A stretch of DNA of 64,000 nucleotides from Spisula solida. Taxonomy: Eukaryota > Mollusca > Bivalvia > Venerida > Mactridae. Position 1 is the stretch's first letter, and every line of letters begins with the position of its first letter. Below are positions 41,601 to 47,585 of the stretch, one piece after another. The DNA lies in assembly GCA_947247005.1 (NCBI GenBank), contig OX365948.1:56465401-56529400 (forward strand), in the 5' to 3' direction. A program made the translations under genes and the position numbers. The notes below the pieces were generated by a model. The model had not been told where the DNA came from, did no database searches, and saw nothing but the letters and a program-made list of their open reading frames with translations.

Positions 41601-44600
41601 TACTAGTATTTGCTTATACATGTATCTTAAAATTTGTTCTTCCTATCAGTCACACAGTTTCAGAGACAATGATTTGAGCATGAATTTATGCAAGTAGATG
41701 ATTTGTTTTGCAGAACAGAGAGGGACCGAATTTTAAACCATCAAAACGTTTATCCCCAGCGCTAATGGACAAAGAACGCTCTATACACACGTATTTTATG
41801 ACAACACTGTTGAGTTCCAAAAGGAGATAATCCGAGATATAAATAATCTTAATGAGGAAGAATCACGTTCAATGTTTAATCTTTACCACGCCTGATATCC
41901 GAAACGACCCTTAAAAGCCATCAAAACCAGAAAACAAAGCATGAAGGATACACTCAATCGCCCCTCTTCAATATAACACGATACTTATTATGATCTCAAA
42001 TTGTAAGATAAAAGATGATAGTGTTTTCTCGAAACCCCCGTCAAAAGAACCCATCAAGAATCTTGGACCGTGATCTGGCATCAAAAATAAATCTGCCACG
42101 TCATTGTTTTACGTGAACTTTGAAAACACAGGTTCTTGCACTTGTCCACTTGTATAATTTTTGACACCAAGTCTATGCTTATTCTTATCTCATCAAAAAC
42201 TTTTTTCTGATCATCCTCCAGTAAATGCAATAAATTAAGATTTTTTTCACAAATTATCCATTATTGACACAAAACGCAAACAATATCTTTCAAAATAGTG
42301 TGCCAAAAACCACTTTTAAGTAAAATATTTTGCAAGAGTTGCCTGCTTATTTCAATCTTATGGCGTTTTTTCAACCGTTGGGACTCAACTAAAGAGTTCA
42401 CAATGCATCATTTTGTAGATAGCTCACCGAGCTATTGCTTTTTGAAAATAGCCGTTTAGGGCTTTATTGGGTTTTAATCTTAAGGCCCCATTATATCTTC
42501 CAAAACTTTTTTCTGATCATCCTCCAGTAAATACAATGCATTAAGAGTATTTTCACCAATGACCAATAATTGACACAAAATGTCAACTATATCTTTCAAA
42601 AGACTATGCCAAAAATCATTTTTAAGTAAAATGTATTACAAAGTACTAATTTTGCAAGAGTTGCTTCCCTTTGACTATAAATCATGCATTTTTTGTTTAC
42701 AATTCGTTATTTTGTCTACAAACCCAATGGAAGCTGCATTTCGTTTACCTCAATCTTATGGTGTTAACCACCTTCGGGACTCAAAGAAAGTGCTTAAAAT
42801 GCATCATACTGTAGATAGGTTACCAAGCTATTGCTTTTTGAAAATAGCCGTTAAGGGCTCAATGTGCCTTTAATGAAATTAGTGTTATAAACGCAGCTGT
42901 TCCAGTGATATCATATAATTATGATCATGTGAAGGCTGTCTTAGAAAAGAAGAGCCAGACAGTCATAAAAATTCATCAATCAATCAAGTACGAATCAGAC
43001 CGAGGTCGAATCGACGAAAACATGTGCCGTCAAAACGGTGTTCGTGATCATATAAATGATGTATTATTAATGACTTGTGGTCGTATTTATGGCAGCAACT
43101 GTGAAATAACTAGAATTAAACCCGTACAAGTGTATCCAAGGTTGTCCAATTTCATGATTGTCACAAAACAAGAGCAAAATTAATCCGCAAAAATTGCTAG
43201 AACTTATAACAAATATATAACCACGAAAACCATTCCAAACTAGGTGTTAAGTCAAGGACTGTAACTCTGTTCCTAGTCACTGGTCCGGTATAAAAATTAA
43301 GTTCCAGTTACGAAACAACATCTCATCCTGATAAACAAGTGTGCCCAGTTCGATACATGTTAATGTCACATTGAGTGCGAAGTCAAACTAATGCATTGAA
43401 TTGAATAAAGTCTAATGTTACAAATCTTGATTTCAGCTTCGGAATGATCTTAAAGCAGTATCGCTAATGTAAATAAGTCTAGCCCCAATGAAATTAGAAT
43501 GTATAATGTATTGACATAACTCCATAGCAGAGGACGCCCGGCCTTATTGTTTGTCGAAGTTGTTTGTCGGAGGATTTCAAGCAAATTCATTGGACTATGT
43601 TCTTATAATTTAACAAAAGGAACTGCCAAATTCTGGTGGTACAGCGACATAGGCGTTTCATATTGACGATGTCCGGTGGATTATTCCATACATATTTTAT
43701 ACATATTTCATACATTGATCTCGTATTAGAAAGGCATTGGGTAGACGTAGGAGGAGGAGGAGTAACATTGTGGCAGGCGTACATATACAGTATTATTATA
43801 TAGGTTATAACAATGACATTACATATCTGCAAAGCCGGAATGAGGAGAATTTGTTCAGTTTACATGTACAGGGCTGTCATAATTGTGCTTAATCTTGATA
43901 CACATGTATGTTTTTTACGTAAACATTTAAGGCGTTCGTTTCAGTTTGTCGGACGAGAGACGGGGCAAAATTTCCCAACAATAGAATTTGTTTGAACATT
44001 GTAAACTATGACAATAGTACAAATGTACCATGTTAGAAACAAGTACACAAGAATTGTCATAGGTCACCGAATTTGTTTATGAGTAATCTCACCTTTAAAC
44101 TTGCGTTTTTCTCCAAATTTATGCATTCAGGGGCAGATAACTCTAACATAACAGGCCCGGTGACCTTTGATTATTTTTGCATTTTCCTATTTCTCATATG
44201 ATACACTGTCCTTATACAAAGTTTGGACAATTTCTACAATTGGGAAAACATATTATATTGGGAAAATATTGGGAAAATCTTTCCCCAAATATATCACAAG
44301 AAACTGCCACGAACGTCTTTAATCAATGACTGACCAGAGGCACATGGTGTCTAATTATCTGAGTCAAAATTATCTGAGTGTACCTTATATAAAGAGAAGG
44401 TTGTGCAGCAGTCATGTTAAGCCGCAACGGATATGACGTTTCGAAAGCTGGTACCCAGTTTTTTCTATACATGTACTTGTCATAGCACAGTGGGGACCGG
44501 TGGCCTAGAGGTAGGGTGTGCGCTTCGGGATCGAGAGGTACCGACTTCGATCCCCGTTGGCGCCACTGCTTAATTTCTCTGAGCAAGAATAACCCACAAT

Positions 44601-45864
44601 GCTCCACACGACTAAGGTAAGGTGTGAATTGGGTACCAGCTTTCGAAACGTCATATCCGATGCGGCTAAACATGGCTGCTGCATAACCTTATCTTTATAT
44701 AGGGTACACTCAGATAATTTTGAAGCAGACAATTTGAAACCTTGTGCCTGTGTGGCTAACTAGCAAGCGTGACAGCAGCTAGCAAGAGACCAGTTCAGAC
44801 CAAATAAACAAGTGATGATAAAGTCGATGTCGATAAAAGAACTAGATAAACAATTTAACAAAAAATAATTTCGAACACATAGCGTAAATGTTGAATAAAT
44901 GCTAAATTTTTCGTCAATAAATAGTTTTTTTTACAGAAAAGACCACAGTGCAGCGAATAGAAGATACTATAATTTACGGCATGGCTGTATACGGACAATG
45001 TGGGTATATCCTTGATTATAGTGGAGAGGAAAATCTAAAACTGGTATTCATTTTTCAGTTAAAACTGTGTTAGTGGTCACCTGTATTTTAGCAACCATGT
45101 GTCTTAAGATGCTTATATTATTATTAAATCCAAATCGGTTATTTTTATATCAAACATATCTAAATTGCCGTATATAACCGCTTATATGGCAAACTGTCTA
45201 ATACGTCGAAAGATTCTTAAACCCCAAATTGCTTATAGGAGGGTATATAGGGTAGGAGCAATACGACATGTTTAGTCTTTAAATTAGCGTTTCATGGGTT
45301 TCTAACTGGTCAGTAACACGTCCGACCACAGGAACTTGCATTTATAATTTTTAAAAAATTAAAAAATATTTTCAATTTCTTTTTCACTAGGCCTACTGTA
45401 CAGCATGTATAATACAGTACAGTAGGCCTAGTTATTTTTTTTTATTTTATCAAAATATTATTTCATTTTTTTTAAATTATAAATGCAAGTTCCTGTGGTC
45501 CAACTAAGGGACTGTAAAGACCATTGCATGGTGAAGATCAACGAACATTCGGATTCCGGGGATTGATGATCGTTTTTCTAAACGGACGACGAAGGCTCGC
45601 TGTACAATGATCTTAATTGTAATACATCAACTTGTTTGTTTGATCTAATGCGTATATGTTCTAAGCTATGTTAGGTAATTTCTACCATGAACAAGTACAA
45701 CAACAGCACCAACAAAAGCAGCAGGCCCGGGATGCTCGTTCGTCTGTCTGTGCAGGGCTGGATGGTGGGGTATCTGTTTGTGTGTGTGAGGCGCCTGCTC
45801 GGCTGCTCCTCATTCTAATGACCTCATTTGAAGAGCCAGTGTGTCTGTTCATAACAGTGTTCAT
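11435..45864 (-). CDS. RGS protein of the RZ (RGS17/19/20-like) subfamily, five coding exons
   Basis: GTPase-activating protein for heterotrimeric G-protein alpha subunits; vertebrate RZ members act mainly on Gz/Gi and are membrane-anchored by palmitoylated cysteines. Seen: the exons join 45864-45686, 25834-25760, 21212-21157, 12785-12619 and 11605-11435, all GT-AG, with phases 2, 2, 1, 0. Together they give 648 nt, or 215 residues plus TGA, close to the 210-240 residues usual for the family. The cysteine string at residues 48-60 reads CCFCWCCCCTCSC, followed by LTV, differing from the vertebrate string as I recall it by one Ser/Thr change. The RGS domain spans about 94-210 with SEENMLFW (118-125), YEDYISILSPKE and IYTLMHRDSY. 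Asn121 and Asn173 align with the Galpha-contacting asparagines of RGS4. The segment RNMVEP is nearest to RGS20, but one ancestral-type RZ gene is equally possible, so no symbol is given. Exon calls were made by eye and have no transcript support. Confidence 0.93.
12071..12600. mobile_element. pogo/Tigger-like MITE with internal tandem expansion
   Basis: The ends are inverted: CAGTAAAACTTTGTTATC at the left and GATAACAAAG-like ATAACGAAGTTTTACTG at the right. The compact relative at 47396-47585 has the same termini and is flanked by TA. The CAGTAAAACC-type terminus resembles pogo/Tigger elements (family assignment is inference). The middle is expanded into an 85-bp tandem array. Confidence 0.75.
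12116..12570. repeat. 85-bp tandem array inside the MITE
   Basis: The motif GCTCGAGATAGGCCGGGTGC recurs at about 12201, 12286, 12371 and 12456, with diverged first (12116) and last (12541) units. The central units are almost identical, suggesting recent expansion. Confidence 0.93.
12619..12785 (-). CDS. RGS exon 4: core of the RGS domain
   Basis: 167 nt with acceptor ttttcag (AG at 12787-12786) and donor GAG|GTATTA (12618-12617). After completing Thr104 it encodes residues 105-159. GRKVFREFLRSEYSEENMLF opens it and ISILSPKE closes it. Glu119-Glu120-Asn121 is the Galpha switch-contacting loop. The exon is the most conserved part of the gene and by itself identifies the family. Its donor lies only 17 bp from the edge of an inverted-repeat element (12071-12600), which begins immediately downstream in the intron. 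Confidence 0.97.
12900..13410. repeat. degenerate duplicated segment
   Basis: The stretch around TAAATACTGTAGCGCACA (13001) recurs at 13282, and the stretch around CTTGTTTTACAACCAA (12945) recurs near 13350. The two parts appear in swapped order, consistent with an old tandem duplication of roughly 280-400 bp. Confidence 0.55.
13491..13934. mobile_element. TIR element, TTCAGGT family, copy 2
   Basis: The ends are inverted: TTCAGGTATGTCAC at the left and GACTGACCTGAA at the right. It shares interior motifs with the element at 2062-2344. Confidence 0.6.
14242..14465 (+). repeat. dispersed GGCAGCACTCAAC family, diverged copy
   Basis: AAAAAAGATAATAACAAATC, then ACAAGGAAAGCAACATTCAA and CAAGTACAAGTAACAAAAAG. 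Variant also seen at 16490-16650 and 27915-28105. Confidence 0.55.
15001..15213 (+). repeat. dispersed GGCAGCACTCAAC family, left arm of inverted pair
   Basis: AAAAAGATTATATTAAGTCA, then ACAGGGAAGGCAGCACTCAA, AACCAGCCGAGCA and TCCAAGCTGTCGAAAAGTA, ending AGCTGAATGACCCA. The reverse complement occurs at 16905-17135. Confidence 0.88.
15643..15890. repeat. 41-bp E-box minisatellite, array 2
   Basis: Six units starting at 15643, 15684, 15725, 15766, 15807 and 15848, of the same unit and orientation as array 1. It lies in RGS intron 3, between inverted copies of the GGCAGCACTCAAC family. Confidence 0.95.
16490..16650 (+). repeat. dispersed family, diverged copy
   Basis: CAGACATAGAGAGCAGCACT, then CAACAAAAACAGCAGAG and CACAAGTACGGACC. 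Related to 14242-14465. Confidence 0.5.
16905..17135 (-). repeat. dispersed GGCAGCACTCAAC family, right arm of inverted pair
   Basis: Reads TGGGTCATTCAGCTAG ... CTTTTCGACAGCTTGGACTT ... TTGAGTGCTGCCTTCCCTG ... TATAATCTTTTTA, inverted to 15001-15213 over about 210 bp at high identity. The arms flank about 1.7 kb that includes the E-box array. Confidence 0.88.
17351..17530 (-). repeat. tRNA-SINE tail, head missing
   Basis: Matches the body of the SINEs at 53905 and 61871: GGTCGAGTGGGAAACAAG, CATCGCCACGAGGGTATGAG and GCGTCTAGCAAGGGAATGAC. It stops before the tRNA-like head. Confidence 0.75.
17640..18115 (-). repeat. dispersed family, two partial minus-strand copies
   Basis: 17640-17800 contains TTTGTGTTTGTCATTCGG and CGTGGTATGATGTTTCTG. 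18055-18115 contains GCTGCTCGTGTTGAGTGCTG then CATTCCCGTTCAG. Both are diverged from the main family. Confidence 0.5.
18150..18450. other. cluster of short TTTCATGAAA / TTTCGTGAAA palindromes
   Basis: Several TTTCATGAAA- and TTTCGTGAAA-like elements occur within 300 bp, in RGS intron 3. Function, if any, unknown. Confidence 0.4.
18573..18672 (+). repeat. dispersed GGCAGCACTCAAC family, short copy
   Basis: AAAAGATTATATTAAGTCAG and GGGAAGGCAACACTCAACTT, ending after CACCCAAAGCACAATCCCC. Truncated relative to 15001-15213. Confidence 0.75.
19245..19397. mobile_element. MITE, CTAGGGTG ends
   Basis: CTAGGGTGACATTCAATATT faces AATACCACTCCTAG, and the inner arms TTGATCTTTTTTAATTG and CAATTAAGATCTATA continue the inverted match for about 50 bp. 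153 bp in total. Confidence 0.65.
19472..20490 (+). repeat. dispersed repeat related to 648-840, split by a MITE, with a roughly 112-bp tandem part
   Basis: 19472-19600 matches the left part of the 648-840 repeat and 20110-20230 matches its right part. Between them sits the MITE at 19836-20070. From about 20265 to 20490 a unit containing ATTCATGCACGAATGTTA and CCACCCACGATACAGCAG is repeated twice. Confidence 0.6.
19836..20070. mobile_element. mariner-like MITE, ACAGGGTGT ends
   Basis: ACAGGGTGTAAAAAAGTTTG with TTCTCAA at the left; TTGAGAACGAACTTTCTTAA then CACCCTGT at the right. Flanked by TATAT/ATATA, consistent with TA insertion. 235 bp, no coding frame. Confidence 0.82.
21157..21212 (-). 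CDS. RGS exon 3: first helix of the RGS domain
   Basis: 56 nt with acceptor tttcag (AG at 21214-21213) and donor A|GTGAGTA (21156-21155). The first base completes Pro85, followed by LTIEEIRSWAESFDKLMR (residues 86-103). The last base A joins CG of exon 4 to make Thr104. This corresponds to the EEVLSWSQ-FDKLM segment that opens the RGS fold in RGS17/RGS20; Trp94, Ser97, Phe98 and the DKLM are the family landmarks. Both splice signals are near consensus. Confidence 0.9.
21431..22471. repeat. 72-bp minisatellite, about 14 units
   Basis: Unit marked by GAGAAACTACAAGAACACCG and GGTTATGAAAAGGGCAAAAG. The units are very similar, with two recurring variants (GCGCAAACGGGTC and AAACACTTGGAGTAAA), so blocks of units were duplicated together. 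Stops occur in all frames. Confidence 0.96.
22530..23090. repeat. degenerate 120-140-bp tandem repeat
   Basis: GGTAGAACATT/GGTTAGAACATTG, ACTATCCTGAT, GAAAATATCA and AATGTCAAAGTCA recur about four times. It directly follows the 72-bp array. Confidence 0.7.
24060..25245. repeat. 1.2-kb near-palindrome of the dispersed family
   Basis: The arms at about 24060-24460 (minus orientation) and 24855-25245 (plus) share long inverted stretches: AACCAACAAGAAATCAGTTG, GGCAGATTTAGATGACCAAA, AATACATTTTCAAAACAG and GTGAAATCCTTAAG. The spacer of about 394 bp contains a further minus-strand partial copy (24640-24790). A direct extra repeat of the outer motif follows at 25247-25330. Confidence 0.85.
25760..25834 (-). 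CDS. RGS exon 2: linker between cysteine string and RGS domain
   Basis: 75 nt with acceptor tttcag (AG at 25836-25835) and donor CC|GTAAGT (25759-25758). The first base completes Cys60. Then come LTVKNGTNKPDRSGTRNAEP and VNEE (residues 61-84), and the last two bases begin Pro85. The LTV after the cysteines matches the conserved CSCLTV of vertebrate RGS17/RGS20. The rest is a polar, variable linker, as in the family. This exon is too short for ORF finders and was found by searching intron flanks for a phase-2/phase-2 piece. One alternative frame has stops (TAA); the used frame is open throughout. Confidence 0.88.
26700..27260. repeat. degenerate tandem repeat of about 130 bp
   Basis: AATCCAATGCAAAA, CAGTCTCTATTGCATACA, GACGAAGATTAA and GATTTGACATAAAT recur about four times. 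The layout resembles the interior of the bivalve-type elements but the ends are not seen. Confidence 0.65.
27915..28105 (+). repeat. dispersed family, diverged copy
   Basis: AAAAAGATAATAACACAATG, then ACAGGAAAGGAAGCATCGAA and CACAAAAACGAGCAAGG. Related to 14242-14465 and 63870-63960. Confidence 0.55.
28431..29112 (+). mobile_element. bivalve-type interspersed element with GACAGACAGAC tract
   Basis: Starts AACAAGAGGATCATAG. The interior is about four degenerate units of 130-150 bp (TGACCTAGTTTTTGACCCCA). Then comes a GACGGACAGACAG run, and it ends CACTTTGTGGCAGGTGAGC TAAAAA. The ends carry inverted GCTCAC/GTGAGC. No protein coding potential. Confidence 0.85.
29113..29245 (+). repeat. dispersed GGCAGCACTCAAC family copy abutting a bivalve-type element
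   Basis: ACCGGACAGGCAAGGCAGCA, GAAACAGCCGAGCACAGAAA and CAATGCCCAACACATAACAG, directly after the GAGCTAAAAA end. Confidence 0.7.
30712..30882. mobile_element. MITE, TAGTCCAGTCATTCTAG ends
   Basis: 171 bp bounded by TAGTCCAGTCATTCTAG and its exact reverse complement CTAGAATGACTGGACTA. Confidence 0.85.
31671..31870. mobile_element. possible MITE with GC-rich inverted arms
   Basis: AAGGTAACACCAC...CACGGGTTACAAGGG at the left faces CCCTTGTAACCCGTG...GTGGTGACCTT at the right, with imperfect arms of about 50 bp. The 68-codon plus frame at 31761-31967 crosses it and is not taken as a gene. Confidence 0.55.
32560..32848 (+). repeat. possible 3' end of a non-LTR retrotransposon
   Basis: T-rich sequence ending GAGGTCCTCATGGAAGAT ... 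AAATAAAGTCATTATTATTA. A polyadenylation signal followed by a short TTA tail is typical of truncated LINE ends. No reverse transcriptase frame is present. Confidence 0.4.
33244..34320. repeat. 72-bp minisatellite, about 15 units
   Basis: Unit marked by ATAATGTCATCGTAAAGTTA, CCTAATCCTGTGAGATATAT and CGTTACATTGTCGTCTGCAG. The units are nearly identical in the centre and diverge towards the right edge (GTCTGCTGTATAC variants). Unrelated to the 72-bp array in intron 2. Confidence 0.96.
36365..36580 (-). repeat. dispersed GGCAGCACTCAAC family, minus-strand copy
   Basis: GGCCATTCAGCTTTTTGACA, GGACATTGTACCGTGTGATT and GTTGAGTGCTGCCCCCTGTC. Good match to the family. Confidence 0.75.
37979..38290. repeat. 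25-bp minisatellite, about 12 units
   Basis: Unit GAAACATAACGTCACTTCTG + TCATG, with an ACGTCA half-CRE in most units. Confidence 0.93.
38767..38850 (+). repeat. dispersed GGCAGCACTCAAC family, short copy
   Basis: GAAGGCGGCACTCAACTTAA then CCAGCCGAGCACAGAAAACA. Only the core of the family is present. Confidence 0.75.
39712..40363 (+). mobile_element. bivalve-type interspersed element, full copy
   Basis: AACAAGAGGGCCCAAAGGGC at the left and CACTTTGTGACAGGTGAGC TAAAAA at the right. GCTCACCTGTC and GACAGGTGAGC are inverted. The interior holds three roughly 115-130-bp units containing TTTTTGACCCCGGATGACCC, then a GACGGACGGACG run. Frames on the minus strand are repeat translations. Confidence 0.88.
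40895..41275 (+). mobile_element. TTAA-flanked MITE, copy A
   Basis: TTAAAGTCCCATTATC at the left and ATGTGACTTTAA at the right, so inverted ends flanked by TTAA on both sides (piggyBac-type target; assignment is inference). Interior landmarks are TGCCAAAAATCACAT, TTGCAAGAGTTGCTTCC-like and AATAGCCGTTTAGGGC. 381 bp. Confidence 0.85.
41375..41585. other. GC-rich, CpG-rich patch, probable element remnant
   Basis: Much more GC-rich than its surroundings. CCGGACGCCGGAC and GTCCGGACACCGGGCG are related inverted motifs, followed by CCGTTCGCCCGCCAATGTCC and GTCCGATCGGACCGG. Looks like a diverged mobile element. Confidence 0.45.
42184..42477 (+). mobile_element. TTAA MITE, copy B, internally deleted
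   Basis: Contains TTTTTTCTGATCATCCTCCA and GCCGTTTAGGGC, ending GGGTTTTAA. The central segment between GCAAGAGTTGC and TTTCAATCTTATGG is shortened by about 80 bp. The left terminus is degenerate. Confidence 0.75.
42480..42873 (+). mobile_element. TTAA MITE, copy C
   Basis: TTAAGGCCCCATTATATC at the left and AATGTGCCTTTAA at the right. Sits head-to-tail directly after copy B. A frame of about 97 codons crosses it. Confidence 0.85.
43587..44337. other. no recognisable feature
   Basis: Overlapping open frames of 60-80 codons on both strands, none of a family I recognise. 44222-44285 repeats a short TTGGGAAAA motif. Confidence 0.35.
44338..44749. mobile_element. 120-bp inverted repeat enclosing a tRNA-like module
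   Basis: The arms 44338-44457 and 44630-44749 are inverted copies at roughly 85-90% identity (shared ATGACGTTTCGAAAGCTGGT, AAAATTATCTGAGTGTACC and AGGCACA.GGT). The loop holds a tRNA-like sequence with Pol III boxes. Confidence 0.85.
44495..44575 (+). repeat. tRNA-derived (SINE-like) module in the loop
   Basis: A-box-like TGGCCTAGAGGTAGG and B-box-like GACTTCGATCCCC, spaced as in a tRNA. The acceptor ends do not pair and the B box is off consensus, so it is a SINE head or pseudo-tRNA rather than a tRNA gene. Confidence 0.7.
45166..45256. mobile_element. MITE, ACCGTATATA family, degenerate
   Basis: GCCGTATATAACCGCTTATA at the left and GGAGGGTATATAGGGTA at the right. In RGS intron 1. Confidence 0.55.
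45324..45500. mobile_element. foldback MITE, CACAGGAACTTGC family, copy 2
   Basis: Same outer and inner inverted repeats as 2346-2507. The flanks GTCCGAC and GTCCAAC form a 7-bp target duplication with one mismatch. It lies in RGS intron 1, about 190 bp beyond the exon 1 donor. Confidence 0.88.
45686..45864 (-). CDS. RGS exon 1: start and cysteine string
   Basis: 179 nt coding residues 1-59 plus two bases of Cys60. The ATG directly follows a cag acceptor (45866-45865), preceded by a T-rich tract, so a 5' exon must lie upstream at higher coordinates. The start Met is inferred; the frame is open for seven more codons upstream, through the acceptor. Residues 1-45 are Ser/Thr/Pro-rich and low in hydrophobics. 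Residues 48-60 are the cysteine string, nine Cys in thirteen, which is the lipidation motif of RZ-type RGS proteins. The donor TG|GTAGAAAT (45685-45684) splits the last Cys codon, TG+T, which fits exon 2. The opposite strand is also open here but only as a shadow. Confidence 0.92.
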
Positions 45865-45916
45865 CTGCAAATATACAGAATACATACATTACATAATATG
45901 GCACATAAATACTACA

Positions 45917-46171
45917 CGAGGGATGATCCAGAATTACGTGGATTTTTGCTCTTAAAAAGTTTATTTAAGGTCAGATCGGTATGAAAGTTACACAAAAGCG
46001 ACTTTTATCAATTATTGACATAATATCTAAAAATAATATTTGCAACAACATTTATACGCTACCATGGTAACACATGAAGTATCAATATTACAAAGTACAC
46101 AGCTTTGTTACTGTAAGTTTAACGGTTTTTGAAAAAGAGCAAAAGTCTATGAAATTCTGGATCACCCCTCG
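45917..46171. mobile_element. mariner-like MITE next to RGS exon 1
   Basis: CGAGGGATGATCCAGAATTA at the left and AATTCTGGATCACCCCTCG at the right, flanked by TA-containing sequence; inner arms GGATTTTTGCTCTT and GAGCAAAAGTC. CGAGGG...-type ends with TA flanks are typical of mariner-derived MITEs. It ends 53 bp from the exon 1 acceptor. Confidence 0.82.
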
Positions 46172-46301
46172 TATATACCGAATTTACCCGCTTAGAAGAC
46201 AGCCTGGTATACAAGTCGTACACGGACTATTGATCGGCGAATAGGAATTTAGCATTTACCGTCGTATAGGTCAGGTCGTCTTACAAATTGATATATACGG
46301 T
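46172..46301. mobile_element. MITE, ACCGTATATA family
   Basis: TATATACCGAATTTACCCGC at the left and GATATATACGGT at the right. The interior TTTAGCATTTACCGTCGTAT resembles the copy at 62848. It abuts the mariner-like MITE. Confidence 0.65.
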
Positions 46302-46478
46302 AGATAAACATGATAGTCGAGTAAGTTAGAGAATAAACGCATGCGCACTGCTTTTATTCGACCAAACCCTTAAATGACACTTCTTGCTACAGCTTATCCG
46401 AAAACGCGATCATCGTCAGTAATCGCATCCCTCATTATGAGTATTCTCGCGATGTATTAAAACTATTCGCACACCACA

Positions 46479-46618
46479 GCCCTGCGTTCAACGAACAATT
46501 ACGTGGCGCACGTTTCGTACCTGGTACGTAACAGGTACAAAATGTTTCGTACCTGATACGTAACAGGTAAGAAACAGGTACGAAACGTGTGTCACGTAAG
46601 TCTTCGTTGAACGTAGGT
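46479..46618. mobile_element. foldback element, CGTTCAACGAA arms
   Basis: The left arm holds CTGCGTTCAACGAAC, TTACGTG and GCACGTTTCGTACCTG; the right arm holds CAGGTACGAAACGTGTG, CACGTAAG and TTCGTTGAACGTAGG. The arms are about 47 bp, and the loop repeats GTACCTG.TACGTAACAGGTA. Confidence 0.82.
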
Positions 46619-46739
46619 CTGTATACATACTTATATCATGGCTACGGCAATTTACATTGATGTTAACAGAGGCGGTGTGGCTAAATCCGATGATAACTGA
46701 TGGGGTGTGTCTTAATTTTCAAAGGAATGAGTGCAATTA

Positions 46740-46773
46740 CTACAGTGCAGGATAATATTATCCTGCACTGTAG
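46740..46773. repeat. perfect 34-bp palindrome
   Basis: The half-site CTACAGTGCAGGATAAT is followed without a spacer by its exact reverse complement. It stands alone, with no other element visible around it. Confidence 0.97.
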
Positions 46774-47395
46774 ACATACATTTCTATTGTTCTTTACTTC
46801 GGTCAACGTGACCTCTATCGATTTTCTTGGTCGAGTTGTACTGGAGTCCTCAACTTTAAAATCACAACACCGTGGTATTGATTTTTATTGGACATTTTAA
46901 TCGGTCAGCATTGTAATACATTTAGACACGCTTATGGTTACAAAGTGATAGCCAATCACTGGCCAATGATATAAATTACAAAGAAAACTTAACGCTCGGT
47001 TGATTATTTTGTCTCGGGCTACGCCCTCGTCAAAATAAGACAACCTCGCGTCTGCGTTCTCTTTCTTTAACATATTTTTAAACAGAAAGTCTCATACAAT
47101 ATATCTTTTACCATTTAAAATATAAATACACCGGTGTTTACATACGACTTCGCGACATACTACTAGTTTAAGGAAATGTTTCCAATATCTGAAATAAGAG
47201 AGCTTTATCAAACTAAACCTCCAATGAAAAACGATTCGTCAATGTCATAAATTGTTTTGATTAAATTATGACGGAAGTAATATTCAATATTAAATCTATA
47301 TTATTTCTATGGCATGTAACAGCTTATATACACAATACAGTACAATGGTGAGGTTATTAATTAAGTGTTCTTTGAACTTCTTCCTGATGATTATA

Positions 47396-47585
47396 CAGTA
47401 AAACCTCGTTATCTCGAGGACCCATCGGGACAAGCCAAATGCTCGAGTTAAGCCAGGTGCTCGAAATATCCGAAGTCTATGATGAATTGTTGTTATTACT
47501 AATTGTAGCTGTGTTTATATGAAAATGAGTTTGAATTTTGCCGGTTGCTCGAATAATCGCTGCTCGTATTACCGAGGTTTTACTG
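47396..47585. mobile_element. pogo/Tigger-like MITE, compact copy
   Basis: 190 bp bounded by CAGTAAAACCTCG and its reverse complement CGAGGTTTTACTG, with TA on both sides. The interior carries GCTCGAG and GGTGCTCG motifs shared with the expanded copy in RGS intron 4. Confidence 0.8.

Larger units (their letters stand above)
25835..45685 (-). other. RGS intron 1
   Basis: Phase 2 intron of 19.9 kb between the cysteine-string exon and exon 2. Listed separately: dispersed-family copies, three bivalve-type elements or relatives, MITEs, 72-bp and 25-bp arrays, and the inverted repeat with a tRNA-like centre. No exon-like frame was found in 25900-26700, 27280-27900, 29250-30700, 30890-31660, 31880-32560, 34330-36360, 36590-37970, 38300-38760, 38860-39700, 41590-42180 or 42880-44330. 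Confidence 0.8.

Noticed and set aside
42580..42873. Frames of 90-105 codons at 42580, 49137 and 59580
   Set aside because: They are the same TTAA MITE translated at different copies, not independent genes; noted as a finding only for a selection test.
42905..43183. 92-codon plus-strand frame with protein-like composition
   Set aside because: No family recognised, no convincing acceptor or start context, and it begins just after a MITE. Left out as probable chance, though transcripts would change this.
44495..44575. tRNA gene
   Set aside because: The boxes are present but the acceptor stem does not pair and the B box is off consensus, so a SINE-like module is more likely. The same applies to the heads at 54100, 62090, 56040 and 56740.
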